Below the pieces are notes generated by a model. The model worked only from the letters and a program-made list of their open reading frames with translations. It was not told the origin of the DNA and did no database searches. A DNA stretch of 64,000 nucleotides from Achromobacter sp. HZ34 (GTDB lineage Bacteria > Pseudomonadota > Gammaproteobacteria > Burkholderiales > Burkholderiaceae_B), in contig NZ_NJIX01000006.1 of the NCBI RefSeq assembly GCF_002209485.1, positions 372,001 through 436,000 on the forward strand, read 5' to 3'. A program made the translations under genes and the position numbers. Of this stretch, positions 17,960 to 27,929 are shown one piece after another (within the stretch, counting starts at the first letter, position 1; each line of letters opens with the position of its first letter).

Positions 17960-19101
17960 TGTTGTCCAAGCTGTTGGGTGCCTTGCCCTCGAAGTTGTTC
18001 TCCAAGGCGCCACTTGCCAAGCTCGCCAAGCTCTTCAAGTCCGCACCGCCCAGCAAGCCGCAGTTTCCCTTGTCGCTGCGTTCCGCCGTGTCTCCCGCGC
18101 CATTTTCCAGCAAGCCCCTGCCCGGGGCCATGCTGGCTGCCACGGCCACGCTGCTGCTGGCCGCCGGCGCGCACGCCGCCGATGGCAGCAAGGATAGCCA
18201 CACTGCCTATCCGCAAAAACCCATCCGCATCATCCTGGGCTTCCCTGGCGGCGGTGGCGCCGACGTGTTGCTGCGTTCGGTGACCCCTGGCCTGTCCGAA
18301 GAACTGGGCCAGCCCATCATCGTCGACAACCGCCCTGGCGCGGGCGGCAACCTGGCCATGGATGCCGTGGCGCGTGCCGAACCCGACGGCTACACCCTGC
18401 TGATGGGGTCGCCCGGCCTGGCCACCAACCCCTTCCTGTACAAAGACCTGTCTTTCGATCCGATCAAGGACTTCGCGCCCATCGGCATGGTGGGCAGCGT
18501 GCAGAACGTGCTGATCGTGCGGCCGTCGCTGCACATCGATACCGTTGCCGACCTGGTGCACTACGCCAAGGAACATCCCGGGGTGCTGAATTTCGGTTCC
18601 TCGGGTACCGGCACGTCGCTGCATCTGGCCGCCGAACTCTTCAAGCGCGATGCCGGCGTGAATATCGTGCACGTGCCCTATCGTGGCGGTCCGCCGGCCA
18701 TGACCGACCTGCTGGGGGATCGCGTCGACATGATGTTCAACGTGTTGCCGCAGGCGCTGCCGCAGATCAAGGCGGGCAAGCTCAAGGCGCTGGCCGTGAC
18801 GGCGGCGGAACGGTCCCCGACGCTGCCGGACGTACCGACGATGGAAGAAGCGGGCATCAAGGGCTATACGGCCACGACGTGGAATGGCCTGCTGGCCCCC
18901 GCGGGCACACCGCCTGCGATCGTCAACCGGATCAATGCCGCATTGAACAAGGTGCTGGCCGCGCCGGAAACGAAAAAGCGTTTCGACGACATGGGTCAGG
19001 ACATCGTGATGGACACGCCCGCCGAGTTCGCGCAGATGATCAAGGACGAAACCGCCAAGTGGAAGGTCGTGATCCAGGAGGGCGGGATCAAGGCCCAATA
19101 G
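17959..19101 (+). CDS. Bug-family periplasmic receptor with long N-terminal extension
   Basis: The Bug core is plain: YPQKPIRIILGFPGGGGADV, VDNRPGAGGNLAMDAVARA, GSSGTGTSLHLAAELF and a C-terminal IQEGGIKAQ. From ATG 17959 it has 380 residues, about 55 more than usual, because a basic segment (LFSKAPLAKLAKLFKSAPP and following) precedes the hydrophobic signal MLAATATLLLAAGAHA. ATG 17959 overlaps the stop of the regulator gene, which argues for translation from there; ATG 18130 would give a normal-length signal peptide. The ligand is unknown; the next two genes probably use it. Confidence 0.92.
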   Translation: MLSKLLGALPSKLFSKAPLAKLAKLFKSAPPSKPQFPLSLRSAVSPAPFSSKPLPGAMLAATATLLLAAGAHAADGSKDSHTAYPQKPIRIILGFPGGGGADVLLRSVTPGLSEELGQPIIVDNRPGAGGNLAMDAVARAEPDGYTLLMGSPGLATNPFLYKDLSFDPIKDFAPIGMVGSVQNVLIVRPSLHIDTVADLVHYAKEHPGVLNFGSSGTGTSLHLAAELFKRDAGVNIVHVPYRGGPPAMTDLLGDRVDMMFNVLPQALPQIKAGKLKALAVTAAERSPTLPDVPTMEEAGIKGYTATTWNGLLAPAGTPPAIVNRINAALNKVLAAPETKKRFDDMGQDIVMDTPAEFAQMIKDETAKWKVVIQEGGIKAQ

Positions 19102-19125
19102 CGCCTGCCGGGTGTAGGAGGAATC

Positions 19126-20073
19126 ATGACCAAGTGCCGACAAATGCGCGACCTGCTCAAGAGTGCAAGGCCGCTGATATCGCCGGGAATCTACGACGGC
19201 TACAGCGGCCTGCTGGCGCAGGCCATGGGTTTCAAGACCGCGTCCACCACGGGCGCGGGCCTGGCCAACTCGCTGCTGGGGCAGCCCGACATCGGCTTGT
19301 TCAGCCTGCGCGACAATGTGGATGCCTGTCGCCGGCTGACCCACGCCGTCGACATTCCGCTGATGGCGGACGCCGACACCGGCTACGGCAACGCGGTGAC
19401 CGTCTTCCACGTGGTGCAGTATTTCGAGGAAGCCGGCGTGGTCGGCATCAATATCGAAGACCAGTTCATGCCCAAGCGCTGCGGCGCCATGCGCGGCAAG
19501 GAATTGGTCGAGCCGCTGGAAATGGCCTTGAAAATCGAGGCCGCGCTCAAGGCCAAGAAGGATCCCGACTTCATCATCAACGCGCGCACGGATGCGATTG
19601 CCGTCGAAGGCATCGAAGGCACGGTCAGGCGCGTGCGTGAGTATGTGGCCGCCGGCGCCGACATGATCTATCCCGATGCCGTGCGCACCGAGGACGACAT
19701 CCTGCGCGTGCTGGAAGCCGCCGACGGCACGCCGGTGAACATCAATATGGGCTTCGGTATTCGCCAACGGCCCACCACGCCCTTGATCCCCTTCAAGCGC
19801 CTGGGCGAGATGGGCGTGGCCCGCATCAGCCTGCCGCGCTTCCTGCCGGCCGCCGCTTTGCACGGCATGCGCCAGGCGATCCTGGCTTTGCAGGGCGGCG
19901 TGCAGGGCGATGACATCATCGATCGCCCCGATCTGCTGGTCGGTATGCAGGACATCACCGACCTGGTCGGCTATGAACGTATTGCGGCCTTGGAAAGCGA
20001 ACTGCTTTCGGCCGAGCAGTTGGCGCGCAAATACCATGAGGGTTCGCGCGACTATGTTGTCAAGGAACATTGA
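19126..20073 (+). CDS. isocitrate lyase/PEP mutase-family carboxylic acid lyase
   Basis: The 315-residue protein follows AGGAGG-type ribosome site AGGAGGAATC before ATG 19126. The TIM-barrel active site is visible: MADADTGYGN (Asp82, Asp84), a GINIEDQFMPKRCG motif with Glu111, Asp112 and the catalytic Cys119, and INARTDAIAVEG. The loop reads KRCG rather than the KKCGH of isocitrate and methylisocitrate lyases, which places it with relatives such as dimethylmalate lyase or oxaloacetate decarboxylase-like enzymes. It cleaves a C-C bond of a 2-hydroxy or oxo dicarboxylate. Substrate uncertain. Confidence 0.92.
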   Translation: MTKCRQMRDLLKSARPLISPGIYDGYSGLLAQAMGFKTASTTGAGLANSLLGQPDIGLFSLRDNVDACRRLTHAVDIPLMADADTGYGNAVTVFHVVQYFEEAGVVGINIEDQFMPKRCGAMRGKELVEPLEMALKIEAALKAKKDPDFIINARTDAIAVEGIEGTVRRVREYVAAGADMIYPDAVRTEDDILRVLEAADGTPVNINMGFGIRQRPTTPLIPFKRLGEMGVARISLPRFLPAAALHGMRQAILALQGGVQGDDIIDRPDLLVGMQDITDLVGYERIAALESELLSAEQLARKYHEGSRDYVVKEH

Positions 20074-20981
20074 TGCAAGTCAGTCGCTACGGCCCGTTTC
20101 CCTACATCCCCCAGCCCGCGCGCCCGCCGTTCAAGTTGCCCAACGGCGCCCGTGTGGCGCTGTGGATAAATCCCAATGTCGAATATTTCGGCCTGGACGA
20201 TGTCATGCCGGGCGTGGTCAACGAGCGCATTGCCGCCGGCCACGCCAAGATTCCCAATGTGCGTAACTGGTCGGTGCGCGATTACGGGAACCGCGTGGGC
20301 GTGTGGCGCCTGATGGACACGCTCAGCCGCTACGGCATCCGCGCCAGCGCGGCGCTGAACAGCGAGCTCTGCGACCACCATCCGGAGATCATCGAGGAAG
20401 CCGTGCGGCGCGGCTGGGAGTTCATGGGACACGGCATCACCAACGCCATCCGCTTGAACGAGATGCCGCCCGAACAGGAACGCGAGGCCATCTTCCACAT
20501 CGTCGATAGGATCGAGAAAGCGTCCGGCGTGCGGCCGACTGGCTGGTTGGGGCCGGGCCTGGCGGAGACGTGGAACACGCTGGAGTACCTGTCCGAGGCA
20601 GGCGTGCGCTATGTGTGCGATTGGGTCAATGACGACCAGCCCTACACGATGGCGGTGGGCAAGCCGGGCATGGTGTCCTTGCCGTATTCGGTGCAGACCA
20701 ATGATGTGCCGGCCTATTTCGACATGAAGATGTCGGTGCCGGAATTCGAGGCCACGATCAAGCGGACGTTCGACACGCTGTACCGCGAGGGCGAGACGTC
20801 CGCCCGCGTCATGGCCATTGCCGTCCATCCTTTCGTGACGGGCTTGCCGCACCGCATCGGCGCGCTCGATGCGGCGCTGGAATACATCTGCAAGCACCCC
20901 GGGGTGTGGTTGGCTACCGGCCAGGAAATCGTCGAGCACTACCTGCAGAGCGATTTCGCCAAGGCCATGGCGCCGCGCTGA
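20073..20981 (+). CDS. polysaccharide deacetylase-fold hydrolase, PuuE/allantoinase-like
   Basis: The 302-residue protein starts at ATG 20073, overlapping the previous stop by one base. It has the NodB/CE4 barrel: ARVALWINPNVEYFG, a metal-site region ASAALNSELCDHHPEII, GWEFMGHGITN, and the late HPFVTGLPHR loop found in PuuE-type allantoinases and peptidoglycan-deacetylase-like cytosolic enzymes. No signal peptide, so it acts on a small C-N bonded metabolite in the cytosol rather than on cell wall. It is the last gene of the gntR operon and is convergent with the small gene at 20985. Confidence 0.9.
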   Translation: MQVSRYGPFPYIPQPARPPFKLPNGARVALWINPNVEYFGLDDVMPGVVNERIAAGHAKIPNVRNWSVRDYGNRVGVWRLMDTLSRYGIRASAALNSELCDHHPEIIEEAVRRGWEFMGHGITNAIRLNEMPPEQEREAIFHIVDRIEKASGVRPTGWLGPGLAETWNTLEYLSEAGVRYVCDWVNDDQPYTMAVGKPGMVSLPYSVQTNDVPAYFDMKMSVPEFEATIKRTFDTLYREGETSARVMAIAVHPFVTGLPHRIGALDAALEYICKHPGVWLATGQEIVEHYLQSDFAKAMAPR

Positions 20982-20984
20982 ACC

Positions 20985-21194
20985 TTAGCTGCCCCGGCGC
21001 GCGCCGGCACCGTGCTGGCGCGAACTCCCCTGGTCCTGGCCCGTGCCCAATTGGGTGGCATGCCCGTCCTTCTTGCTGCGGTTCTGGGTGTCGCCGTGGC
21101 TGTACTGCGTCTCACGCGGCTGGTCATCGGCGCGCCGCGCCGCGCCGGCGTTGCTCTGCGACATTTGCGGCTCTGACTTGTGCTTCTTGGTCAT
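20985..21194 (-). CDS. small hydrophilic hypothetical protein
   Basis: The 69-residue protein starts at ATG 21194, 6 bases after AGGAGAA. It is highly charged and rich in Gln, Ser, Gly and Arg (MTKKHKSEPQMSQSNAGAAR, ending HGAGARRGS) with no hydrophobic core, so it is probably disordered. The strong ribosome site favours a real gene. Composition recalls small stress-induced hydrophilic proteins, but no named motif is present. Confidence 0.6.
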   Translation of the reverse strand: MTKKHKSEPQMSQSNAGAARRADDQPRETQYSHGDTQNRSKKDGHATQLGTGQDQGSSRQHGAGARRGS

Positions 21195-21336
21195 GGCAAT
21201 TCTCCTGCAAGGGACACATTAGGAAGGCGAAGCCCGCTTCAGGCCCTATCTATGAGCCACGGCCTCGCACCCAGATCGGCGCACGTCGCGTGCCCGCTCC
21301 AGCTGTAAAGAACCCCAGCCTGTCGGGGGCTGATCC

Positions 21337-23820
21337 TTACCCCCAGACCCAATCTCGGATTTCTTCTCGGTCTATGCCTTCCTCATGCGCATAGGCCATG
21401 TTCTCGATGATGCGGTCGCGCAGCCATTCCTTCACGTGCGCGCCCACCACATGCAGCTTGGGCACCCTGTCGATGACGTCGATGGCCAGGTGGTAGCGGT
21501 CCACCTCGTTGATCATGGCCAGTTCGAAGGGCGTGTTGATGTTGCCCCGTTCCTGGTAACCATGCACATGCATATTCCCGTGATTGGCCCGCTTGTACGT
21601 AAGCTTGTGCACCAGCGACGGGTAGGAGTGGAAGTTGAAGATCACCGGCTTGTCGCGCGTGAATAGCGAGTCGAAATCGCGCTCGCTCAAGCCGTGCGGG
21701 TGCTCCGTCTCGGACACCAGGCGATAAAGATCCACCACGTTGATAAAGCGGATCTTCAGGTCGGGGAATTTCTCTTTCAGCAGTTCAGTGGCGGCCAGGG
21801 CTTCCATCGTGGCGATGTCACCCGCGCAAGCCATCACCACGTCCGGCTCGGTGCCCTGGTCGGTGCTGGCCCATTCCCAGATGCCTATGCCCTTGGTGCA
21901 ATGGATGGTGGCGGACTGCATGTCCAGGTACTGCAGATGCGGCTGTTTGTCGGCGACGATGACGTTGACGTAATCGCGCGAACGCAGGCAGTGGTCGGCC
22001 ACGCTAAGCAGGCAGTTGGCGTCCGGCGGCAGATAGATGCGCACCACGCCCGGGCTCTTGTTGGCCACCACATCCAGAAAACCCGGGTCCTGGTGCGTGA
22101 AGCCGTTGTGGTCCTGGCGCCAGACCAGCGACGTGATCAGCAGGTTGATGGATGGCACCGGGGCGCGCCAGTCCAATTCCGTCTTGGACTTTTCCAGCCA
22201 TTTCGCATGCTGGTTGAACATCGAGTCGATGACATGGACGAAGGCTTCGTAGGTGGCGAACAGCCCATGGCGTCCTGTCAGGACATAACCTTCGAACCAG
22301 CCCTCCAGCGTATGTTCGCTGAGTATCTCCATGACGCGACCGTCCGGCGCCAGGGCTCCGCCATCGGCATCTTCCGGCAGCGTCCGCGCCAGCCAGGTCT
22401 TGCCGCTGGCTTCGTATATCGCCGTCAGCTTGTTGCTGGCGGTCTCGTCGGGGCCGAATACGCGGAAGTTGGTCATGTTCCGCCGCATGACGTCGCGCAG
22501 GAACCCGCCCAGCACGGCGGTGGGCGACACATTGGACGCGGCTGGCGCGCGCACCGGCACGCCGTAATCGGCGAAGGGCGGCAGGTCCAGGTCGCGTCGC
22601 AGCAGGCCGCCGTTGGCGTGGGGATTGGCGCTGATGCGGCGGTCGCCGACCGGGGCCAGCGCGCGCAGCGCTTCGACGGGAGCGCCGGCGGCGTCGAAAA
22701 GTTCCTCGGGCCGATACCCTTTCAGCCAGTCTTCAAGCGCGCGCAAACTGCTGCGATTGGTGGCGGGATCGGCGATCGGCACCTGGTGCGAGCGCCAGGA
22801 GTTCTCCACCTGGTGGCCGTCGAGCGTCTTCGGGCCCGTCCAGCCCTTGGGCGAGCGCAGCACGATCATCGGCCAGCGCGGACGGACCGCATCGGCCGCA
22901 GCCTTGGGGGCACCCTTGGCGGCCGCTTTGGCCTTGCCCTTGGCGGCGCCTTTGGCACCGTCCTTGGCCCGGCCCGCTTTCCCCGCCTCCGCGCGCGCCT
23001 GCTGCTGGATCGCCTGGATTTCATCGATGCAGGCATCCAGCGTGGCCGCCATCTGTTGGTGCATGCGCGACGGATCGTCGCCCTCGACGAAATAGGGCTT
23101 GTAGCCATAGCCGACGAACAGCGCTTCCAGTTCCTCGTGCGGAATACGCGCCAGGATGGTGGGATTGGCGATCTTGTAGCCGTTCAGGTGCAGGATGGGC
23201 AGCACCGCGCCATCGTGAACCGGGTTGAGGAACTTGTTGGAATGCCAGGACGCGGCCAGTGGCCCGGTTTCGGCTTCTCCGTCGCCCACCATGGTGGCGA
23301 CGATCAGGTCGGGATTGTCGAAGGCAGCGCCATAAGCGTGCGACAGGCTGTAGCCCAGTTCACCGCCCTCGTGGATGGACCCCGGCGTCTCCGGCGTGCA
23401 ATGCGATCCAATGCCCCCCGGGAAGGAGAACTTGCGGAACAGCCGCTGCATGCCGGCTTCGTCCAGCGAGCGGTCGGGATAGACCTCGGAATAGCGGCCT
23501 TCCATCCAGGCGCAGGCCAGCGAGGCGGGTGCGCCATGGCCCGGGCCGGAGATAAACATCACATTCAAGTCGCGCTGGCGTATCAGGCGGTCCAGATGGA
23601 CCAGGGTGAAGGTCTGGCCCGGCGCCGAGCCCCAATGGCCCAGCAGCCGCTTCTTCAGATGTTCAGGCTTGAGCGGCTGGCGCAGCAACGGATTTTCCCG
23701 CAGATAGATCATGCCCGCCGCCAGATAGTTGGACGCGCGCCAGTACGCATCCATGAGACGCAGTTCTTCTTCCGGTAGAGGGCCTGTGAGAGGCGCTGCT
23801 GCATGAGTCGCATCAGTCAT
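21337..23820 (-). CDS. xfp: phosphoketolase (xylulose-5-P/fructose-6-P type)
   Basis: The 827-residue thiamine-diphosphate enzyme splits xylulose 5-phosphate (and often fructose 6-phosphate) with phosphate into acetyl phosphate and an aldose phosphate. Visible motifs are SGPGHGAPA, the signature [20 protein letters not shown], and the cofactor site [20 protein letters not shown]. The C-terminal half has [17 protein letters not shown] and [15 protein letters not shown]. Near residues 272-312 there is an Ala/Lys-rich histone-like insert ([20 protein letters not shown]) not found in typical family members. It is preceded by a HAD phosphatase gene on the same strand (113-base gap). No acetate kinase lies nearby. 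Confidence 0.97.
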   Translation of the reverse strand: MTDATHAAAPLTGPLPEEELRLMDAYWRASNYLAAGMIYLRENPLLRQPLKPEHLKKRLLGHWGSAPGQTFTLVHLDRLIRQRDLNVMFISGPGHGAPASLACAWMEGRYSEVYPDRSLDEAGMQRLFRKFSFPGGIGSHCTPETPGSIHEGGELGYSLSHAYGAAFDNPDLIVATMVGDGEAETGPLAASWHSNKFLNPVHDGAVLPILHLNGYKIANPTILARIPHEELEALFVGYGYKPYFVEGDDPSRMHQQMAATLDACIDEIQAIQQQARAEAGKAGRAKDGAKGAAKGKAKAAAKGAPKAAADAVRPRWPMIVLRSPKGWTGPKTLDGHQVENSWRSHQVPIADPATNRSSLRALEDWLKGYRPEELFDAAGAPVEALRALAPVGDRRISANPHANGGLLRRDLDLPPFADYGVPVRAPAASNVSPTAVLGGFLRDVMRRNMTNFRVFGPDETASNKLTAIYEASGKTWLARTLPEDADGGALAPDGRVMEILSEHTLEGWFEGYVLTGRHGLFATYEAFVHVIDSMFNQHAKWLEKSKTELDWRAPVPSINLLITSLVWRQDHNGFTHQDPGFLDVVANKSPGVVRIYLPPDANCLLSVADHCLRSRDYVNVIVADKQPHLQYLDMQSATIHCTKGIGIWEWASTDQGTEPDVVMACAGDIATMEALAATELLKEKFPDLKIRFINVVDLYRLVSETEHPHGLSERDFDSLFTRDKPVIFNFHSYPSLVHKLTYKRANHGNMHVHGYQERGNINTPFELAMINEVDRYHLAIDVIDRVPKLHVVGAHVKEWLRDRIIENMAYAHEEGIDREEIRDWVWG

Positions 23821-23933
23821 CGGTCTTGCTCCCGTGCGTGGTGCCGCCCGCGGCCGGGCGGCAGGATCGGACGGCCGCGATCAGACGGCCGCGTAGTCGG
23901 TGCCGTGCTCGAAGTGGAGCCGGCTGGCAATCC

Positions 23934-24632
23934 TCATGCCTGTGTGGACAGGCTGGTCGTGGGCATGTCCGGCTGCCACCGCGCCAGGTCGCCGATGCGC
24001 TCCAGCGTCAGGTCGGGTGGCGGGTAGCGCGCATTGCCGGCGGCATCGAGCGCGTAGTGGCCTTGCCGCACGAAGATGGTGGTGACGCGCGCCCCCCAGG
24101 CCTGCTTGACCGCGGTCAGCAGGGCCAGCTTGTCGTCCACCATGACGTAGTGGCGCGCCGGCTGGGCCCGTTCGATCTGCCCCAGCATGTGCTGCTTGTG
24201 CACGTAGACGAATACGCGTTCTTCCACGGCGGTGGCCAGGCCGGCGCCACGGATCTTGTGGGGTTGGTAGACGGCGTCGCCATCTGAAAGGATGACAGGC
24301 CGGCCCCAATGGGCCAGGTTGTCGATCGCGGCCAGGGCGCCGTCGAACACGGCACTGGCGAAAGGATATTCGAGCAGAAAGCGGGAAATGCCGGGCAGCA
24401 GCAGGTCGTTGCGGCCCGGTTGGCGCAGGGCCTGGACCGCGCCCAGGTAGTCGGCGTAACCGAAACGGCTGCGCAGGTCTTCATAGCGCTGCCAGTAATT
24501 CTGGTTGCCCTCGGGGCCCAGGACGCTGGTCAGGTGGTGGCGCAGGTCGGCTTGCAGGCGGTCGTTGTCGAACAGGGTGTTGTCGACATCGAGCAGAAAG
24601 ACACGATCGGGGACAGCGTTCATCGGCGTCAT
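23934..24632 (-). CDS. HAD-superfamily hydrolase
   Basis: The ~232-residue protein has HAD motif I (VFLLDVDNTLFDNDRLQ), a helical cap, motif II (PVILSDGDAVYQPHKI) and motif IV (HYVMVDDKLALLTAVKQAWG). The DVDNT core means an Asp nucleophile for phosphate transfer. ATG 24632 is taken; GTG 24635 and ATG 24623 are alternatives. It lies just upstream of the phosphoketolase gene on the same strand, so it might act on a sugar phosphate or remove a damaged product. No specific substrate can be assigned. Confidence 0.88.
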   Translation of the reverse strand: MTPMNAVPDRVFLLDVDNTLFDNDRLQADLRHHLTSVLGPEGNQNYWQRYEDLRSRFGYADYLGAVQALRQPGRNDLLLPGISRFLLEYPFASAVFDGALAAIDNLAHWGRPVILSDGDAVYQPHKIRGAGLATAVEERVFVYVHKQHMLGQIERAQPARHYVMVDDKLALLTAVKQAWGARVTTIFVRQGHYALDAAGNARYPPPDLTLERIGDLARWQPDMPTTSLSTQA

Positions 24633-24718
24633 CACAGGCTACCCATTAGCAGTACCCAGACGAGTACTCATCACCGCGCGAAGAGCCATTGTGGCAGAGT
24701 TCGTGCGCCACAAATGTG

Positions 24719-27700
24719 TCAGATTGCTTGCGCCGGGTCCTCCGCGGGCTCGGTGTGCAACCATGCCTGCACCGAATCGAGCAGGGCGTCCAGGTGCTGC
24801 CGCACGCTCTCCAGTTCCTGGGCGGTGCAGGGGGCATCGTCCAGCTCGGCCAGTGTTTGCTGGGCCAGTGCGCAGGATTCCATCAACGGCCGGGCGTCTA
24901 TCATGCGGGCCACGCCCAGCACCGCATGCACGGCGCCGTCCATGATGGCTGCGTCACCACTTTCAGCGGCGCTGGCCAGCGCCTTGGCGTCGTCGCGGCC
25001 GGAACGCAGCAGCTCCTCGAACATGGCGCGGTTGCTCAGCGCATTGCCGCCGCACAGGTGATCGATGGCCAACGGATCGAACAGCAGGCCTGCGCGCCAC
25101 GGCGCCTGCAAGGTGCTCACGCGTGGCACATGGCTGCGCAGATTGCGCCGCAGGGTTTCCAGGCCCACCGGTTTGAACAGGCAGGCGTCCATGCCGGAGG
25201 CGCGGCAGCGGTGGACCTCTTCCTGCCGCGCATTGGCCGTATACGCAAAGATGACGCAGCGCGGGCCGCCGGCACGTTCCGCGGCGCGGATGCGGCGGGC
25301 CAGCGTATGGCCGTCGCCGTGGGCCATATTGCAGTCGGTCATGACCAGGTCATAGGCGCCGGGGCGCCAGGCGCGCCAGGCCTCGTTGCCGCTGTTGGCC
25401 TGTACCACGCGGTGGCCCAGGTGCTCCATCTGCTTGCGCAGCAACATGCGGTTGGGGGCGTTGTCGTCGACGATCAGCACATGCAGGGATGCTGCATGTT
25501 CCGGTTCGGCGGGCGTGGCGGCATCGTCCTGCTCCGGCCGATCCTGGCGCGTGGCCTCGAAGGAGAAGCTGACTTCCGTGCCCAGGCCCGGCGTGCTGTG
25601 CAGGCGGATTTCCCCGCCCATCAGTTCCACCAGCTTGCGGGCGATGCATAAGCCCATGCCGGTACCGCCCAGGGTGCGCGCGCCTTCACGGGTCTGCGTG
25701 AAAGGCTGGAACAGCAGGCGCTGATCCTCTTCGCTGATGCCCATGCCGGTATCCACGACCATGACGTCGACCACGCAGCGGTCCGCCGACACCTGGCGGC
25801 TGGCCAGGCGCACCTCCACCTGTCCGGAGGCGGTGAACTTGACGGCATTGCTGACCAGGTTGGACAGCACCTGCTTGAAGCGGGTGGGGTCGATCAGCAC
25901 GTGGTCGGGTTCACCGGGCTTGATGGTCAGCTTCAGCGTGATGCCCTTGCTGCGCGCGACGCAGTCGAACATTTGCTGCACGGATTCGGCCTGTTGCGTC
26001 AGGCTGGTGCGTTCGGGCAGCAGTTCCAGGCGGTCCGATTCGATCTTCTCGATGTCCAGGATGTTGCCGACGATGGCCAGCAGCGCCTGGGTCGAGGTGT
26101 ACGCCACGGTGACGTAGTCTTTCAGGGCATGCTCGTCGTCGCCCTTGAGCGCCAGTTCCAGCATGCCGGAGATGGCATTCATGGGGGTGCGGATCTCGTG
26201 GCTGGCGGTGACCAGGAATTCGGTCTTGGCGCGATTGGCCGATTCCGCCAGGTCCTTGGCGGCCTGCAGTTCATTGAGCAGGCGCACGCGATCGGACACG
26301 TCGATCCAGCCGCCGATGATGCCGGCGATGCCGCCCGAGGAATCGTTGTAGGGCAGTACCCAGTGATGGATGCGCCGGCGCGAACCGCGCACCAGCCCTT
26401 CGCGGTCGGCGAAGATGGCGCGGCCTTCACGCAGGGCCTCGCTGTAGATGGCCTGATAACGCTGTTCGTCTTCAGGCGTGATGAATTCGATGTCGGCTTC
26501 CTTCAGCGTCTTGTTCATGACCTGTTCACGCTGCACCGCGAATTCTTCCAGATAGCGCTGGTTGCATGCCACCAGGCGGCTTTGCGTGTCACGCACATAG
26601 ATGGCGTATGGCGTGCCGTTGATAAGCACCCGCATGAATTCGAGCTGGTCGTTGAGCGCGCGCTCCGCGCGCTGGCGCTTGCGTATCTGCCGGCGCAGAT
26701 AGCCGTTCCAGGCCGCCAGCAGGATGCCCAGCACGATGGCCGCCCCCAGCAGGCGATGCAGCTGCTGGCTGTGCGCGCTGGGCGGGGCGATCAGGGTCTC
26801 CTGCGTCGAACGCCAGCGGTGGATCAGGGTCGCCATCTCCTTGGGGGTGAGGCTGGCCAGCGCCTTGTCGACGATGCTTTGCAGTTGCGGTTGCGAGTTG
26901 GTCACCGCCAGGCCCATCCGGCTTGGCTCGTTGGGCAGATGCCCGCCGATGCGCAGGCTGCTGGCATAGCCGTGGGCCAGGGCGTACTTGGCGCGCAGTT
27001 CGATCAGCACCGCGGCATCGGCCCAGCCGTCGGCGACCGCTTCCAGCGCGGCCTGGTCGCTGTCCATGCGCACCAGCACGATCTCGGGATAGTGCTCGGC
27101 CAGCCAGGCTTCGCTGCTGCTGCCCGCCACCACGGCCAGATGTTTGTTGACCAGGCTCTCGGTCGGAATGTCGGAGTTTGGATGCTCCTGCCGCACCAGC
27201 AGCACGTTGCCGTTGTTCACGAAGGCGCGGGTGGTCTGGTAGGCCGGATCGTCATACGTCGCCAGGTCGACGGGCCCCAGCACATCGAAGGTCTGGTACG
27301 GGAAGAGCGCCGGCGCGGCCTGGGCATTGTCCACGTTGGTGACTTCGATGCGCAGACCGGTGCGCTGCGCGATCGCGGCCAGGAATTCGTAGACGAGGCC
27401 GGGGTCGTGGTTACGGCCATCGTCCTCCGGCGCCGATATCGCGGGCTCGGCCAGCGCCACCTTGATCGAAGGGTGCGCCTTCAACCATTGCTTTTCCTCG
27501 GCCGTCAGCAGCAACGGCGGCGGGCCCATGTTCAGACCGTGGAACGCCCAGCAGCGCAGGTCATCGGCATCCTTGTCCGAGGTGAAGAACTGCACCACCG
27601 TGTTGTACAGGTCCGTCAGCAGGTTGTCGCTATCGGCCTCCTGGTCGGGCGCCATGTCGGGCACGTAGTCGGACGTCCAATCGGCAGGCTGCACACCCTC

Positions 27701-27925
27701 GCGGCCGCCGGCGTCGGACGTCAGCCTGGCGCGCAGGCCATCGGCGGGCACGGCGCAATGGGTGCTGTGGATGACCGCGTGCGGACGCGGCGGTGGCGGC
27801 TCGTCGGCCGCGGCCTGACTGCTGTACGGCAGCAGCACAGCCAAGGCCAGGGCCGAAGCCCGGACCAAGGCCCGCGGCAAAACCCGCGAGAGCCTTGGCG
27901 GGGGACGCCCCGGCATCGGATCCAC
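24719..27925 (-). CDS. BvgS-like hybrid sensor histidine kinase
   Basis: The 1068-residue protein starts at GTG 27925, 4 bases after the stop of the BvgA-like gene. Layout: signal peptide (1-38), a ~100-residue linker-like segment with no clear fold, one Venus-flytrap domain (about 140-375), one membrane helix (391-408), PAS (about 430-545), HisKA with His576 (VTASHEIRTPMNAISG), ATPase (GTGMGLCIARKLVELMGG), receiver with Asp864 (DLVMTDCNM), and Hpt with His1000. This is the BvgS phosphorelay order, but BvgS has about 1240 residues and two flytrap domains; here the first is missing or degenerate. It passes phosphate to the adjacent regulator. The signal is unknown. Confidence 0.95.
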   Translation of the reverse strand: MDPMPGRPPPRLSRVLPRALVRASALALAVLLPYSSQAAADEPPPPRPHAVIHSTHCAVPADGLRARLTSDAGGREGVQPADWTSDYVPDMAPDQEADSDNLLTDLYNTVVQFFTSDKDADDLRCWAFHGLNMGPPPLLLTAEEKQWLKAHPSIKVALAEPAISAPEDDGRNHDPGLVYEFLAAIAQRTGLRIEVTNVDNAQAAPALFPYQTFDVLGPVDLATYDDPAYQTTRAFVNNGNVLLVRQEHPNSDIPTESLVNKHLAVVAGSSSEAWLAEHYPEIVLVRMDSDQAALEAVADGWADAAVLIELRAKYALAHGYASSLRIGGHLPNEPSRMGLAVTNSQPQLQSIVDKALASLTPKEMATLIHRWRSTQETLIAPPSAHSQQLHRLLGAAIVLGILLAAWNGYLRRQIRKRQRAERALNDQLEFMRVLINGTPYAIYVRDTQSRLVACNQRYLEEFAVQREQVMNKTLKEADIEFITPEDEQRYQAIYSEALREGRAIFADREGLVRGSRRRIHHWVLPYNDSSGGIAGIIGGWIDVSDRVRLLNELQAAKDLAESANRAKTEFLVTASHEIRTPMNAISGMLELALKGDDEHALKDYVTVAYTSTQALLAIVGNILDIEKIESDRLELLPERTSLTQQAESVQQMFDCVARSKGITLKLTIKPGEPDHVLIDPTRFKQVLSNLVSNAVKFTASGQVEVRLASRQVSADRCVVDVMVVDTGMGISEEDQRLLFQPFTQTREGARTLGGTGMGLCIARKLVELMGGEIRLHSTPGLGTEVSFSFEATRQDRPEQDDAATPAEPEHAASLHVLIVDDNAPNRMLLRKQMEHLGHRVVQANSGNEAWRAWRPGAYDLVMTDCNMAHGDGHTLARRIRAAERAGGPRCVIFAYTANARQEEVHRCRASGMDACLFKPVGLETLRRNLRSHVPRVSTLQAPWRAGLLFDPLAIDHLCGGNALSNRAMFEELLRSGRDDAKALASAAESGDAAIMDGAVHAVLGVARMIDARPLMESCALAQQTLAELDDAPCTAQELESVRQHLDALLDSVQAWLHTEPAEDPAQAI

Positions 27926-27929
27926 GGCA

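Noticed and set aside
17875-20070. 731-codon leftward ORF opposite the Bug and lyase genes
   Set aside because: Shadow frame in GC-rich DNA; the plus strand has well-supported genes with ribosome sites and motifs.
21694-23778. 694-codon rightward ORF opposite phosphoketolase
   Set aside because: Shadow frame; phosphoketolase motifs on the minus strand are decisive.
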